The notes: generated from the letters alone by a model not told the origin. Positions 16,043 to 25,801 are shown, numbered from the stretch's first letter. The stretch: DNA of 33,881 nucleotides from Lachnospiraceae bacterium (GCA_022774505.1 JALFLW010000058.1:1-33881), one strand, 5' to 3'. Numbers and translations are program-made.

Positions 16043-18071
16043 TTGCATGAAGAGCATTTTCAATTTCTTTTCGGACATCAAGAAAAGCAGACAGGATATC
16101 CGGATCAAAATGTGTTCCACCGGATTCGCAGAGAATCCGATATGCTTTTTCGGAGGAAAAGGCATCCTTGTAGATCCGTTTGCTCGTAAGAGCATCGAAC
16201 ACATCTACAATTGCCATGATGCGGGCACATAAAGGAATCTCTTCTCCGCATAAGTGGCAGGGATAGCCGCTTCCATCCCATTTTTCGTGATGGAAAAGAG
16301 CCATATCATGTGCTATCTGCAGATAATCATTGTCTTCAATATTTGTCAGGGTATCTTTGATGATCTCGCTGCCCTCCAGGGCGTGGCATTTAATTTTTTC
16401 AAATTCTGTCTGATCCAAGCGACCCGGTTTGTTCAGGATCACATCGGATACTTTGATCTTGCCGATATCGTGCAGGGGAGCGGCTTTACACATCAGTGAC
16501 TGGATGTCCTTCGTCAGGATAGAGGAGCATTTTGGGAGAGTAGCCATATGGCGGACCAGAATCTCCAAATACTCACTGGTCCGTTTGATATGCTGTCCCG
16601 TGCAGGAATCGCGGGATTCAACCAGATCGGCAAAGCTGACGATGATCTTGTTTTGGACATCACGCAGTCTCTGATTGGAAATCTGCAGGCAGTTCTTTTG
16701 GATATACATTCCGATGCAGTTATTAAAATTGGTAGCAAACCGCTGCATTCGATGGAGTCCGTAGCCGTATCCCTGATACCTGCTTCGGTCTGCGATCACA
16801 GCCATATATCCATAGACATCCTTCAGATGATGCAGACAGAAAACGACCAGAGGGGCATCCTGTGCCAGAAAAACGGACCAGTCCGGGATCAATTCCTTTG
16901 ACTGAACCGGGAGACTGTTATTATACCGGGAATCTTCAAAACAGATTTTTGTATTTACGATCGTGCTGAAAACAGAGGATTCCGGGTGAGAAGAACCGTT
17001 TAAAAGATCAAAGTCAGCATTCAGACATATGTAGCCGTCAAAAGGAATATAATACCGGGCAATGTCAAACAGTTCATCAATATTCGACAGATTTGTCATT
17101 TTTGCATTCATATTGTTCATAGAACGGTTATAATTGATGGAGTCGTTCATCTGGGCATAAATGGTATTGATGGAGCGGTTTATATTGAGCATTTTGCATT
17201 GTTTGCAGCCACAGGATTCAGACGGATCAAAAGTATAAGGAAAATAATAGTGATTTTTGGATAGTGAACCGTCAGTAGAGTTTTCAAGAATATTGTACAG
17301 ATATACGGCGAAATCATCCATATTTCTGCGGCAGGTTGTAATACGCGGGTAATTGCATTTCTCCTGCTCAATACCGTCAAATCCCGTAACGGTGATCTGC
17401 TCGGGGATGGCAATGTTATTTTCAGAAAGAATGTCACATACGGTGATCGCCATGCTGTCATTAATGCAGACAATGGCCTCCGGAAGCTGCTCCTGTTCTA
17501 AAAATCGTTCCATAACCCTACGGGTAGGTTCTGCGTAGAAATTGCCATATCCAAGCTGGCTTTCTTCAAAAGGAACATGGTGCTCGGCAAGGACCTGTCG
17601 AAAGATTTTGATACGTTTTTCGGAAATTGGATTGTCTTTAAATCCGGCAATGCAGTTGATCCGGGTAAAATGGTGGTCTTCTACAAGATGAAGCACCAGA
17701 TGTTCAAAAGCGTTACTTTCATCAAAGGAGACCTGTACCGTCCGATCCCAGTCTGTGTCGCTGTCGATCATGATGACAGGAGTGTTATGGACAGACGCCT
17801 GATCTATGATCGATCTCTGAATGGACAGATCCTTAATTGTGCGCGAAAATATCAGAACGGCATCAATATATTCAAAATTCATCAGCTGATAGATATTGGA
17901 TTCGCCGTGGTCAAATGCGGTCTGCATGAAAAAATCGGAGCAGCTGTTAAAAATGATCATCCGCCAGCCATTGGAAACAAGCTGTTTATTTAAGGGATAA
18001 AGCATACTTTGTATATCGTCATTCTGCATTTCAGCAACGCATACAGCGGCAATTTTTACATTCTGGATCAT
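16023..18071 (-). CDS. LacI-type ligand-binding domain fused to HD-GYP phosphodiesterase
   Basis: A 682-residue protein. Residues about 4-275 resemble the periplasmic-binding-type sensor domain of LacI repressors (PVIMIDSDTDWDRTVQVSFD, the FRQVLAEH region, PEAIVCINDSMA, ITVTGFDGIE), but there is no DNA-binding helix-turn-helix before it and no signal peptide, so it should be cytoplasmic. A cysteine-rich SCGCKQCKM follows, then a middle GAF-like region (about 300-455). The C-terminus (about 475-670) is an HD-GYP domain: H534-D535 of LHDIGKIKV and HHEKWDGSGYP at 594-604. HD-GYP enzymes usually hydrolyse cyclic di-GMP, so the protein probably couples a small ligand, perhaps a sugar, to second-messenger breakdown. 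AAGGAG lies 11 bases before the start. Confidence 0.85.
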   Translation of the reverse strand: MIQNVKIAAVCVAEMQNDDIQSMLYPLNKQLVSNGWRMIIFNSCSDFFMQTAFDHGESNIYQLMNFEYIDAVLIFSRTIKDLSIQRSIIDQASVHNTPVIMIDSDTDWDRTVQVSFDESNAFEHLVLHLVEDHHFTRINCIAGFKDNPISEKRIKIFRQVLAEHHVPFEESQLGYGNFYAEPTRRVMERFLEQEQLPEAIVCINDSMAITVCDILSENNIAIPEQITVTGFDGIEQEKCNYPRITTCRRNMDDFAVYLYNILENSTDGSLSKNHYYFPYTFDPSESCGCKQCKMLNINRSINTIYAQMNDSINYNRSMNNMNAKMTNLSNIDELFDIARYYIPFDGYICLNADFDLLNGSSHPESSVFSTIVNTKICFEDSRYNNSLPVQSKELIPDWSVFLAQDAPLVVFCLHHLKDVYGYMAVIADRSRYQGYGYGLHRMQRFATNFNNCIGMYIQKNCLQISNQRLRDVQNKIIVSFADLVESRDSCTGQHIKRTSEYLEILVRHMATLPKCSSILTKDIQSLMCKAAPLHDIGKIKVSDVILNKPGRLDQTEFEKIKCHALEGSEIIKDTLTNIEDNDYLQIAHDMALFHHEKWDGSGYPCHLCGEEIPLCARIMAIVDVFDALTSKRIYKDAFSSEKAYRILCESGGTHFDPDILSAFLDVRKEIENALHANQEISV

Positions 18072-18189
18072 AAGTGAGTGACTCCTTTCAAATATGTCTT
18101 TCCATATTTTATCATATTAAAAAAAAAATAGGGTATATTTTTGATAAAAAAATGGGAAAAATCCTTTCTTTTTTATATTAACAAAAGAG

Positions 18190-18218
18190 TTGAAATTGGG
18201 TATACTACATGGTATGAT
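18190..18218 (+). promoter_or_regulatory. sigma-A promoter of the cdaA operon
   Basis: TTGAAA (18190-18195), 17 bases, TATGAT (18213-18218). It is 57 bases before the first gene of the five-gene operon. The A/T-rich gap to the divergent HD-GYP gene also has long A and T runs at about 18119-18175; no good minus-strand promoter is obvious. Confidence 0.6.
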
Positions 18219-18274
18219 GGAGTATGGTGAAAGTCTCTGAAATTCGCAATTGATATCAGGAAATGGAGATCAGT

Positions 18275-18682
18275 ATGGTTAATGAAGAAAAACTTCGGAT
18301 CATGACAAATTTAGCACGGTATGAACAGGAACCACTGCATACGGAGCTGAAAGAGGCTGGATATTACAGAATTGATTATATCCGTTCCCATTTGCTGGTG
18401 ACGATTTGGAGCTATTCTGTAGCATATGTATTAGTGCTGTTTCTGGTGGCATTATATCATTTTGAATATCTATTATCTAAATTCAGGATTCCTGAGATTG
18501 AGAATCTGATTTTTGCCGTTCTCGCGATTTATCTTCTTCTTTTATTGGGATGTGCATTTTTTACCGTGTTGATCTATTCGGCAAAGTATCACCGCATTCA
18601 ACAGAAAAGAAGGGCATACCTGGCAGAATTAAAGAAAATGGAGTTATTCTATAAACAGAGCGGGGAGGTAGGAAGCGAATGA
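18275..18682 (+). CDS. Small unknown membrane protein, first gene of the cdaA operon
   Basis: A 135-residue protein with two hydrophobic segments (about 38-60 and 73-97) between a charged N-terminus and a Lys/Arg/Glu-rich C-terminal helix (HRIQQKRRAYLAELKKME). I do not recognise the family. The start at 18275 has GGAG six bases upstream; ATG 18263 would add four residues but has no site. The stop overlaps the next start by four bases (ATGA), which points to translational coupling with the next membrane protein. Confidence 0.7.
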   Translation: MVNEEKLRIMTNLARYEQEPLHTELKEAGYYRIDYIRSHLLVTIWSYSVAYVLVLFLVALYHFEYLLSKFRIPEIENLIFAVLAIYLLLLLGCAFFTVLIYSAKYHRIQQKRRAYLAELKKMELFYKQSGEVGSE

Positions 18683-19677
18683 CACATTTATTAGTGATTA
18701 GGGAGCGGTTGATACAGTTTTATCAAAACTATGCCCGCATTATGGATGCGCTCTTTCGTTTTTTGCTTTCATTTATTACCTTTTTTTCAATCAACCGCCT
18801 GATCGGTTACAATCCGGCACTGCAGGCGTGGTATGTGATCGCTGCATTATCCATTGTAAATACGGTGCTGCCGATGACGGTTCTTATGTTTCTGGCAGCA
18901 GTCTATACGGTACTGCATGTTTATTATGTATCGGTATCCTTGGCGTTGGTGTTGGTGTTGATATTTTTGATCGCTTATTTGGTATATCTGCGTTTCCTGC
19001 CGGAGCATGGATATGTTATTTTGGCACTGCCGGTTCTTTATGGTCTGCATCTGCCGTATCTGGTGCCTATCCTTCTGGGGATTATTGCAGCACCGGCAGC
19101 AGTCGTTCCTATGAGCTGTGGCGTATTTTGCTATTATGCATTGCAGAGCATGACTACAGTTATCGGTACTGCCACAGAAGACAGTATGTTGCTGTTTAAT
19201 CAGACATTGCAGCTTATATTTTCCAATCAGGAAATGTACTTGACAATCGGTGTATTTGCGGTTGTTATGGTAGTGGTGAATCTGCTATGCAGCCAGGAGT
19301 TTCATTACGTGTATGAGACTGCTATTGTAGTAGGAGCATTGGCTATGGTTCTGCTGATGCTGGGAATCAGTTTTCCTTTTAATATTGATATAAATGTATT
19401 GCAGCTGTTGATCGAGACAGCTGTCTCGGCACTGATCGTCTGGGTGATACAGTTTTTCCGGCTTGTACTTAATTATACAGCGGTAGAGTATCTTCAGTTT
19501 GAGGATGATGAATATTATTATTATGTAAAGGCTGTGCCCAAGATCAATATTGCGGTGGAGCAAAAGAAAATCAAGCGGTTTAATGCTCATTTACTGGGAG
19601 GAAATCGTTTTGGAGTTCCCGGAGATGGGGAGAAAAAAAAGACAGACATTGCTGACGGGACTGCCGGAGATCAGTAA
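18679..19677 (+). CDS. Unknown polytopic membrane protein, cdaA operon
   Basis: A 332-residue membrane protein with about eight hydrophobic segments, the last near residue 245-265, and a charged cytoplasmic-looking C-terminal tail of some 60 residues (DDEYYYYVKAVPKINIAVEQKK onward). No ABC or transporter motif is clear, and I cannot assign a family. It is translationally coupled to the gene before it and lies 56 bases before cdaA. Since CdaA is itself membrane-bound, a role in a membrane complex with it is possible but only inferred from position. Confidence 0.7.
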   Translation: MTHLLVIRERLIQFYQNYARIMDALFRFLLSFITFFSINRLIGYNPALQAWYVIAALSIVNTVLPMTVLMFLAAVYTVLHVYYVSVSLALVLVLIFLIAYLVYLRFLPEHGYVILALPVLYGLHLPYLVPILLGIIAAPAAVVPMSCGVFCYYALQSMTTVIGTATEDSMLLFNQTLQLIFSNQEMYLTIGVFAVVMVVVNLLCSQEFHYVYETAIVVGALAMVLLMLGISFPFNIDINVLQLLIETAVSALIVWVIQFFRLVLNYTAVEYLQFEDDEYYYYVKAVPKINIAVEQKKIKRFNAHLLGGNRFGVPGDGEKKKTDIADGTAGDQ

Positions 19678-19733
19678 CAGCAGGACAACATAAAAGAACA
19701 ATAAATTATGGATACATGAAAACAGGAGGAAGT

Positions 19734-20621
19734 ATGGAGTCTATCGTTACATCCTTAAAAGAATATATACATGTCATATCCCTTCCGAAGGTATCAGTGA
19801 TTGATATTCTGGAGATCGTTATACTTGCATTTGTTATTTATCATGTGGCATTATGGATCAAAAATACCAGAGCGTGGACGCTGCTCAAAGGAATCATTGT
19901 ATTATTGACATGCTATGTGATTTCATACATTCTTGGAATGAACGTGATCGTATGGATATTTGAACGGACGATATCCATCGGGATCACAGCGTTGATGATT
20001 GTTTTCCAACCGGAGCTTAGGAGAGCCTTGGAGGAGCTTGGACAGAAAAAGATCGTATCTACGCTGATACCTTTTGATGATACAAGAAACCAGAATGAGA
20101 GATTTTCAGACAGAAGTATTAATGAGATCGTCAAGGCTACCGTGGAAATGGCAAAAGCTAAGACTGGTGCGTTGATCATCCTGGAAAAGGATATCGATCT
20201 GTCTGAATATGAAAGAACGGGAATAAAGCTGGATTCTACCATAAGCAGTCAGCTTTTGATCAATATATTTGAACATAATACACCACTGCATGATGGAGCA
20301 GTTATTATACGTGGAGACAGGATCGTATCAGCAACCTGTTATCTTCCGTTATCAGATAATATGGGACTGTCCAAAGAACTTGGAACAAGGCATCGTGCAG
20401 GTGTGGGTATCAGTGAAGTGACAGACAGCCTGACGATCATTGTATCGGAAGAGACCGGGAAGATATCAGTGGCGGTAGGTGGCAAGCTTCTTCGAAATAT
20501 TGATGGGGAGCTGCTGAAAAAGAAATTGGCTGAAATGCAGGGCAAGAATGGCGATGAGTCGGAAAAGAAACGCTGGAGAGGTCTTTTGCGTTCGGACAAT
20601 GCGAAAAACACCAAGGCATGA
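19734..20621 (+). CDS. cdaA: Diadenylate cyclase CdaA
   Basis: A 295-residue membrane enzyme that joins two ATP into cyclic di-AMP, the messenger controlling potassium and turgor in Firmicutes. The N-terminal 105 or so residues hold three membrane segments, and the DAC domain follows with the catalytic motifs DGA (187-189, in HDGAVIIRGDRI) and RHR (219-221, in GTRHRAGVGISE). AGGAGGA at 19724-19730 fixes the start at 19734. The next gene, cdaR, overlaps it, as in Bacillus and other Firmicutes. glmM, usually third in the operon, is absent within the window. Confidence 0.95.
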   Translation: MESIVTSLKEYIHVISLPKVSVIDILEIVILAFVIYHVALWIKNTRAWTLLKGIIVLLTCYVISYILGMNVIVWIFERTISIGITALMIVFQPELRRALEELGQKKIVSTLIPFDDTRNQNERFSDRSINEIVKATVEMAKAKTGALIILEKDIDLSEYERTGIKLDSTISSQLLINIFEHNTPLHDGAVIIRGDRIVSATCYLPLSDNMGLSKELGTRHRAGVGISEVTDSLTIIVSEETGKISVAVGGKLLRNIDGELLKKKLAEMQGKNGDESEKKRWRGLLRSDNAKNTKA

Positions 20622-20635
20622 ATGGAGATAATAAT

Positions 20636-22045
20636 ATGAGTGACAACAGGGAAAGAGAATTGGCAGCAAAAAAGTATCCTGATAATAGTCACGGACAGGA
20701 TATTATTCAAAAGTATATTTTTAATAATATTGGGATCAAGCTTCTGGCATTGTTTTTTGCCATTGTCGTCTGGGTAGCTATCGTAAATATAGAGGATCCT
20801 TATAAGGAGCGGACCTTTAATGTGGATGTAAAGACGATCAATGAGGAGGCAATTGCATCTGTAAATAAAGTGTATGAGGTGGTCGCCGGGAGTACGGCAC
20901 AGGTACGGGTAAAGGGAAAAAAGAGTGTTGTAGACCGTTTAAAGGCAGATGATATTCAGGCTACGGCAGATCTTTCTGATCTGTCAGCAGTAAATGCAGT
21001 GGCCATTGTTCCCAAGCTGAAGAAGAATGTTTCGGATGAGCCGGTTCTGGAATGTAATACTGTATTGAAGGTATCACTGGAGGATCGTGCCAGCAAACAG
21101 GTTAAAGTGACTGTTGTCACGAAGGGAACTCCGCAGGCGGGATACAGCGTGGGCGAGTGTCTCCCAAGCCCGAATATGCTGGAGATCACAGGTGGTGAGG
21201 GAACCATCAATAAGATTGATTCTGTGCGGGTAACTATTAATGTGAATGGAATGGGAGATGACTTCAAAAAGAAAGCCCAACCCGTTGCCTATGATGCAGA
21301 TGGAAAAGAGATCGCATCAAGCACGTTAGATTACGGAGTCAGAAAAGTAAGGGTTTTTGTTCATATGCTTCAGACAAAGACAATACCGGTAAATATTAAG
21401 ATAACCGGTAAGCCGGCGTCAGGATATGAATATGTGGATGCGGAATGTCAGCCAAAGACAATAAAAATTGCCGGAAGCCGTAAACAGCTCGCAGATATCA
21501 GTGAAGTAGATGTTCCACTGGACATTACGGGAATGCGTAGTGCCTCCGGATCGGTTGAACAAAATATCAGTATTCAGGATTATCTGCCGGAAGGGATATC
21601 TGTTTTGTCAGACTATGCACAGGTATCTCTGCGGATCGGGATTGAGAAAATGATGAGCAAGAAGGTGGCAGTTCCTGTAGAGGATATTAAGTTTGCGTCA
21701 TTGTCGGAGGATCTCTCGGCAAGTATCAGAGGAAAGGCGACAGTAGTAAATGTGACGGTTCAAGGCTTATCTTCTGTGCTTGATAAGCTGGATATCAGTG
21801 ATTATACTGCTTATGTAGACTGTGAGGGACTCCGTAAAGGAAAACATCACCTCCGGCTGCATTTTGATCTGGGTGACAGCGGAGTTATCGTCAAAAAAGT
21901 ATATGTAAATGTGAAGATCGAAAAAAATAAAGGTGCAGAAAAAAAAGATGAAAACAGTACAGGAGGGGATTCTTCCGAGGTGAAACCAACTGCCTTTCCG
22001 GCGGCCTCTCCGGAATGGGATAATGATGGCATGGAGGAAAATTAA
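20636..22045 (+). CDS. cdaR: YbbR domain protein, CdaA regulator
   Basis: A 469-residue protein: a short cytoplasmic N-terminus, one membrane segment (about 33-50, LLALFFAIVVWVAIV), then four YbbR-type beta domains outside the cell (repeating patterns such as VRVKGKKSVVDRL, KTIPVNIKITGKPASGYEY and VNVTVQGLSSVLDKL), and an acidic Ser/Thr/Pro tail. CdaR binds and modulates CdaA at the membrane. GGAG at 20624 favours ATG 20636; ATG 20618, overlapping the cdaA stop, is possible. Its stop overlaps the next start by one base. Confidence 0.9.
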   Translation: MSDNRERELAAKKYPDNSHGQDIIQKYIFNNIGIKLLALFFAIVVWVAIVNIEDPYKERTFNVDVKTINEEAIASVNKVYEVVAGSTAQVRVKGKKSVVDRLKADDIQATADLSDLSAVNAVAIVPKLKKNVSDEPVLECNTVLKVSLEDRASKQVKVTVVTKGTPQAGYSVGECLPSPNMLEITGGEGTINKIDSVRVTINVNGMGDDFKKKAQPVAYDADGKEIASSTLDYGVRKVRVFVHMLQTKTIPVNIKITGKPASGYEYVDAECQPKTIKIAGSRKQLADISEVDVPLDITGMRSASGSVEQNISIQDYLPEGISVLSDYAQVSLRIGIEKMMSKKVAVPVEDIKFASLSEDLSASIRGKATVVNVTVQGLSSVLDKLDISDYTAYVDCEGLRKGKHHLRLHFDLGDSGVIVKKVYVNVKIEKNKGAEKKDENSTGGDSSEVKPTAFPAASPEWDNDGMEEN

Positions 22046-22902
22046 TGCAGAAGATTTCCGGGACAGAATTATATAAAAAAAGAACACAGTGGATCAATGA
22101 AAATGAGGACAGCCATCCGGCTGTCCTTTTGTGTCCGGGGTATGATATTAAAAAAAGTGAATACGGAACGTTTTTTATGGAAATGCAGATAAGATTTCCC
22201 GTGATATCGATTCCCTGGGGACCGGCCGGGAAAATAGCTGAAAAACTGACGCAAAATAAGATTGACCGGCTGCTTATATATGGATCAGAGTGGCATATGC
22301 TGCAGGCATGCCGGATACGGAACATATTGTGGGAGAAGGCAGAAAATGAAAGGACAGAAGTCGGGCTTTGGCTTTTTTGCCGGGAAATGGAAAGTGGGCG
22401 GATGCTTCAAAAAGATTCTCTTTGGATACGCGGCACAGATGGCATGACACAATATCTTGGAAAAATGTATGATATGGAGGGAGATAGGCTGATCCTCTCT
22501 GATGCCCGGTTATCACCGCAGGAAAAAGAGAGTCAGAAGGTAGTCAGGCTGGTGGAAGGCAGTCTGTGTAAAAATAATAATATAGAGGAGAGGAAACGGT
22601 CTCTTTGGGAGGAAATGGCACAGCCGTTATGGCTGCGGTATCATATTCCGGAGACGACCTGTATGGTGCTTGCACTGGCCTATATCGGGAGAAAAGGCTC
22701 CGGCAGGATCAAAATACGAAGAAATATATGGGACAGACTGGCTGCACAGGAGGTATATGCAAGAAAGAATATATGGATCCCTGCGGGCGATGTGGCTCGT
22801 CTGGCAGAAATGGCTATGGCTGGAATAGAAATGCTGCCACAACAGCAGCAATGGCTGTCATGGCAGCAAGTATATGATTTTTATCATTCATTATGTCGAT
22901 AA
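22045..22902 (+). CDS. Unknown protein, last gene of the cdaA operon
   Basis: A 285-residue soluble protein with no signal peptide or membrane segment. It has an alpha/beta look in its first half (AVLLCPGYDIKKSE, RFPVISIPWGP, RLLIYGSEWHML) and a helical, basic second half (TCMVLALAYIGRKG, LPQQQQWLSWQQVYDFYHS). I cannot assign a family. Its start overlaps the cdaR stop (TAATG), so translation is coupled to cdaR. The stop is 24 bases from the convergent typA. Confidence 0.6.
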   Translation: MQKISGTELYKKRTQWINENEDSHPAVLLCPGYDIKKSEYGTFFMEMQIRFPVISIPWGPAGKIAEKLTQNKIDRLLIYGSEWHMLQACRIRNILWEKAENERTEVGLWLFCREMESGRMLQKDSLWIRGTDGMTQYLGKMYDMEGDRLILSDARLSPQEKESQKVVRLVEGSLCKNNNIEERKRSLWEEMAQPLWLRYHIPETTCMVLALAYIGRKGSGRIKIRRNIWDRLAAQEVYARKNIWIPAGDVARLAEMAMAGIEMLPQQQQWLSWQQVYDFYHSLCR

Positions 22903-22929
22903 TATATTAGTTAGTCACTTAATATATTA
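22900..22929. terminator. AT-rich inverted repeat between convergent genes
   Basis: Two copies of the self-complementary ten-mer TAATATATTA (22900-22909 and 22920-22929) can pair with each other around a ten-base loop. They straddle the 24-base gap between the cdaA operon and typA and include the stop codon of typA. The stem is AT only and has no T-run, so it is a weak candidate for a two-way terminator. Confidence 0.3.
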
Positions 22930-24762
22930 ATTCTGAGCATTTTTTTTGCTGCGGAAACGCAGAGTGGAATCAAGGATCTTTTTGCGGATACGCAGACTTT
23001 TCGGGGTGATCTCAAGAAGCTCGTCCGTGTCAATAAATTCCAGTGCTTCTTCCAGACTTAATTTCTTTGGAGGAACCAGTTTGAGAGCGTCATCAGCAGA
23101 AGAAGAACGTGTATTTGTAAGATGCTTTGTTTTGCAGACATTTAATTCAATATCTTCTGCTTTGCCGTTCTGACCGATGACCATACCACTGTAAACCTTT
23201 TCGCCGGGACCAACGAAGAGAGTTCCGCGATCCTGTGCATTGAAAAGACCATACGCTACCGTTTCGCCGGTTTCAAAAGCAATCAGGGAACCCTGTTTTC
23301 TATAATTCATATCACCCTTATATGGACCGTATTCTTCAAAGGTGGTATTAATAATACCATTTCCCTTTGTATCTGTCATAAATTCGCCGCGGTATCCGAT
23401 CAGTCCGCGGGAAGGGATCAGAAATTCCAGTCGTGTATATCCGCCACCGATGGAACCCATTCCCTGAAGCTCACCCTTTCGATTGCTGAGTTTTTCGATT
23501 ACGCTTCCTGAAAATTCATCCGGAACATCAATAAATGCACGTTCCATGGGTTCTAATTTTTTGCCGCGTTCATCAGTACGATAAAGAACCTCTGCTTTGC
23601 TGACAGCAAATTCATAGCCTTCTCGGCGCATGTTTTCGATCAGGACAGACAGATGAAGCTCCCCACGGCCGGATACCTTGAAACTGTCCATATTGTCTGT
23701 CTCTTCAACACGCAGGCTGACATCGGAGTTTAACTCGCTGAAAAGACGGTCTCGGAGATGGCGTGAGGTTACAAACTTTCCTTCCTGACCGGCCAGAGGA
23801 CTGTCATTTACCATGAAATGCATGGCAATTGTAGGTTCTGATATTTTCTGAAATGGAATTGCCACAGGATTTTCCGGAGAGCATATCGTATCACCGATAT
23901 GAATATCCGATATACCGGAAATCGCTACGATAGAACCGATAGAAGCTTCCTGCACTTCAACCTTTTGAAGTCCCTCAAATTCATAAAGCTTTGTAATACG
24001 CACGCGCTGTGACTTTGTATCATCGTGGTGGTTGACGATCACGACATCCTGATTAACACGGACAGAACCGTTATCGATCTTTCCGATTCCGATACGTCCT
24101 ACATATTCATTATAGTCAATGGTACTGATAAGAACCTGTGTGCCGGCATCCGGGTCGCCTTCCGGTGCAGGAATATAATCCAGAATGGTATCGAAAAGAG
24201 GAACCATATCTTTTCCTGGTTCGTCAGCACTGTAAGAGGCAATACCCTCCTTGGCAGATGCATAGATGAATGGGCAGTCAAGCTGTTCCTCATTGGCATC
24301 CAGATCAATAAAGAGTTCCAAAACTTCATCAACAACCTCGTCAGGACGTGCCTCCGGACGATCGATCTTGTTGATGCAGACGATTACGGGAAGCTCCAGC
24401 TCCAAGGCTTTTTTCAGGACGAATTTTGTCTGAGGCATAGCTCCCTCAAAGGCATCGACAACCAGAACTACACCGTTTACCATTTTCAGTACACGCTCTA
24501 CTTCACCGCCGAAATCAGCATGTCCCGGTGTGTCAATGATATTGATCTTCGTATCCTTATAAGTAATTGCTGTATTTTTGGAAAGAATCGTAATTCCACG
24601 CTCTCTTTCGATATCGCCGGAATCCATTACACGTTCGGCAACTTCCTGATTGGAACGGAATACACCACTCTGCTTTAAAAGCTCATCGACCAAAGTTGTT
24701 TTGCCGTGGTCTACGTGTGCAATGATCGCGATATTTCTTACATCTTCACGTTTTTGCAACAT
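22927..24762 (-). CDS. typA: Translational GTPase TypA/BipA
   Basis: A 611-residue ribosome-binding GTPase of the EF-G family, involved in ribosome assembly and stress growth. The G1 motif AHVDHGKTT is near the start, followed by DTPGHADF (G3), NKIDRPEA (G4) and, in the second half, the TypA-specific [11 protein letters not shown]-type and [21 protein letters not shown] regions. Length and layout match the family. A promoter (24824-24852) and AAAGGA lie upstream. It is convergent with the cdaA operon. Confidence 0.97.
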   Translation of the reverse strand: MLQKREDVRNIAIIAHVDHGKTTLVDELLKQSGVFRSNQEVAERVMDSGDIERERGITILSKNTAITYKDTKINIIDTPGHADFGGEVERVLKMVNGVVLVVDAFEGAMPQTKFVLKKALELELPVIVCINKIDRPEARPDEVVDEVLELFIDLDANEEQLDCPFIYASAKEGIASYSADEPGKDMVPLFDTILDYIPAPEGDPDAGTQVLISTIDYNEYVGRIGIGKIDNGSVRVNQDVVIVNHHDDTKSQRVRITKLYEFEGLQKVEVQEASIGSIVAISGISDIHIGDTICSPENPVAIPFQKISEPTIAMHFMVNDSPLAGQEGKFVTSRHLRDRLFSELNSDVSLRVEETDNMDSFKVSGRGELHLSVLIENMRREGYEFAVSKAEVLYRTDERGKKLEPMERAFIDVPDEFSGSVIEKLSNRKGELQGMGSIGGGYTRLEFLIPSRGLIGYRGEFMTDTKGNGIINTTFEEYGPYKGDMNYRKQGSLIAFETGETVAYGLFNAQDRGTLFVGPGEKVYSGMVIGQNGKAEDIELNVCKTKHLTNTRSSSADDALKLVPPKKLSLEEALEFIDTDELLEITPKSLRIRKKILDSTLRFRSKKNAQN

Positions 24763-24823
24763 AATTCTTCAAGTCCTTTCTTATATAACTATATTTCCCT
24801 GCATTTTTAATCACCAATACACT

Positions 24824-24852
24824 AGTATACCGATTATTGAGGGAATATACAA
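24824..24852 (-). promoter_or_regulatory. sigma-A promoter of typA
   Basis: On the minus strand TTGTAT (24847-24852), 17 bases, TATACT (24824-24829), about 60 bases before the typA start. Confidence 0.6.
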
Positions 24853-25002
24853 GTAAGAAAAAGTCACAAAAAAAACAGAAAGTATAGGGCCGGTTCTGAT
24901 AAGATTGTCAGAAGAGAGAGTTTTTGGAGTGTTTTTTTTCAATCCGTGTAAAAAAGTCTTAGTTTATGATAATAACGTCGTGATTTGTCGGTAGAATACC
25001 TG

Positions 25003-25030
25003 TTTAAAAGCAAGTAAAATGTGGCATAAT
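25003..25030 (+). promoter_or_regulatory. candidate promoter of the SSB-like gene
   Basis: TTTAAA (25003-25008), 16 bases, CATAAT (25025-25030), about 95 bases before the start codon. The wider 24763-25125 gap also holds a weak hairpin, TTCTGA/TCAGAA (24894-24913), and a CAGG/CCTG repeat (25087-25103) close to the ribosome site; otherwise I see nothing. Confidence 0.45.
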
Positions 25031-25125
25031 AGTTCTAGCGCTACAGGAAACCTAATATACATGTATTAATTAAATTACTATGCATACAGGCCGGGAGACC
25101 TGCAAAGGAAAAGGGAGGAAAAAAT

Positions 25126-25767
25126 ATGTTGGATAAGGTTTTTACAAATAACCAGGTGACGATCGCAGGGCGGATCGTAGGAGAATTTGTGTATAGCCAT
25201 ACCGTTTACGGGGAGGATTTCTATACCGTTGATATCGAGGTGAGCCGTTTAAGCAATTCAAATGATATCATACCGGTGATGGTTTCGGAAAGAATCCTGG
25301 ATATCCATGAGGATTATCAGGGATATGTCCTGCGGGCAAATGGTCAGTTCCGTTCTTATAACCGTCATGAAGAGACGAGAAACCGTCTGGTTCTGTCTGT
25401 GTTTGCAAGAGAGGTCGAAATATTGGAACCGGAGGAGGAAGAACAGGATCCGAATCATATATTTCTGGATGGCTATGTCTGCAAAAAACCGGTATACCGC
25501 AAGACACCACTTGGCAGAGAAATCGCAGATGTGCTTCTGGCAGTGAATCGTCCATATGGAAAATCTGATTATATCCCATGCATCTGCTGGGGAAGAAATG
25601 CCAGATATGCGGATCAGTTTCAGGTAGGAGCTCATATTCAGCTCTGGGGGCGCATCCAGAGCAGGGAATATCAGAAAAAGATCGGTGAGGAAGAATACGA
25701 AAAGAGAGTTGCCTATGAGGTATCTGTCAGTAAGCTGGAATATCAGGAAGATCAGGAGGAATTGTAA
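25126..25767 (+). CDS. Tandem OB-fold single-stranded DNA-binding-like protein
   Basis: A 213-residue protein with two SSB-type OB folds: residues about 6-105 (NQVTIAGRIVGEFVYSHTVYG, then VLRANGQFRSYNRHEETRNR) and about 112-205 (LDGYVCKKPVYRKTPLGRE, IPCICWGRNARYADQFQVG, IQLWGRIQSREYQKK). The second matches the SSB family best. There is no acidic C-terminal tip of the DDDIPF type used to recruit partners in normal SSB; it ends EYQEDQEEL. It is probably a paralogue of the main SSB that binds single-stranded DNA. GGGAGG lies close to the start, and a terminator follows. Confidence 0.8.
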   Translation: MLDKVFTNNQVTIAGRIVGEFVYSHTVYGEDFYTVDIEVSRLSNSNDIIPVMVSERILDIHEDYQGYVLRANGQFRSYNRHEETRNRLVLSVFAREVEILEPEEEEQDPNHIFLDGYVCKKPVYRKTPLGREIADVLLAVNRPYGKSDYIPCICWGRNARYADQFQVGAHIQLWGRIQSREYQKKIGEEEYEKRVAYEVSVSKLEYQEDQEEL

Positions 25768-25801
25768 AAGAGTGGATTTTTCCTTATAAATATGATAGAA
25801 T

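Noticed and set aside
24025-24678. 217-codon ORF opposite typA
   Set aside because: It is antisense to the well-matched GTPase and shows no family features.
25080-25115. Resemblance of GGGAGACCTGC to a cobalamin-riboswitch B12 box
   Set aside because: Only this short piece matches; the rest of the core and the paired stems are missing, and the downstream gene is an SSB-like protein.
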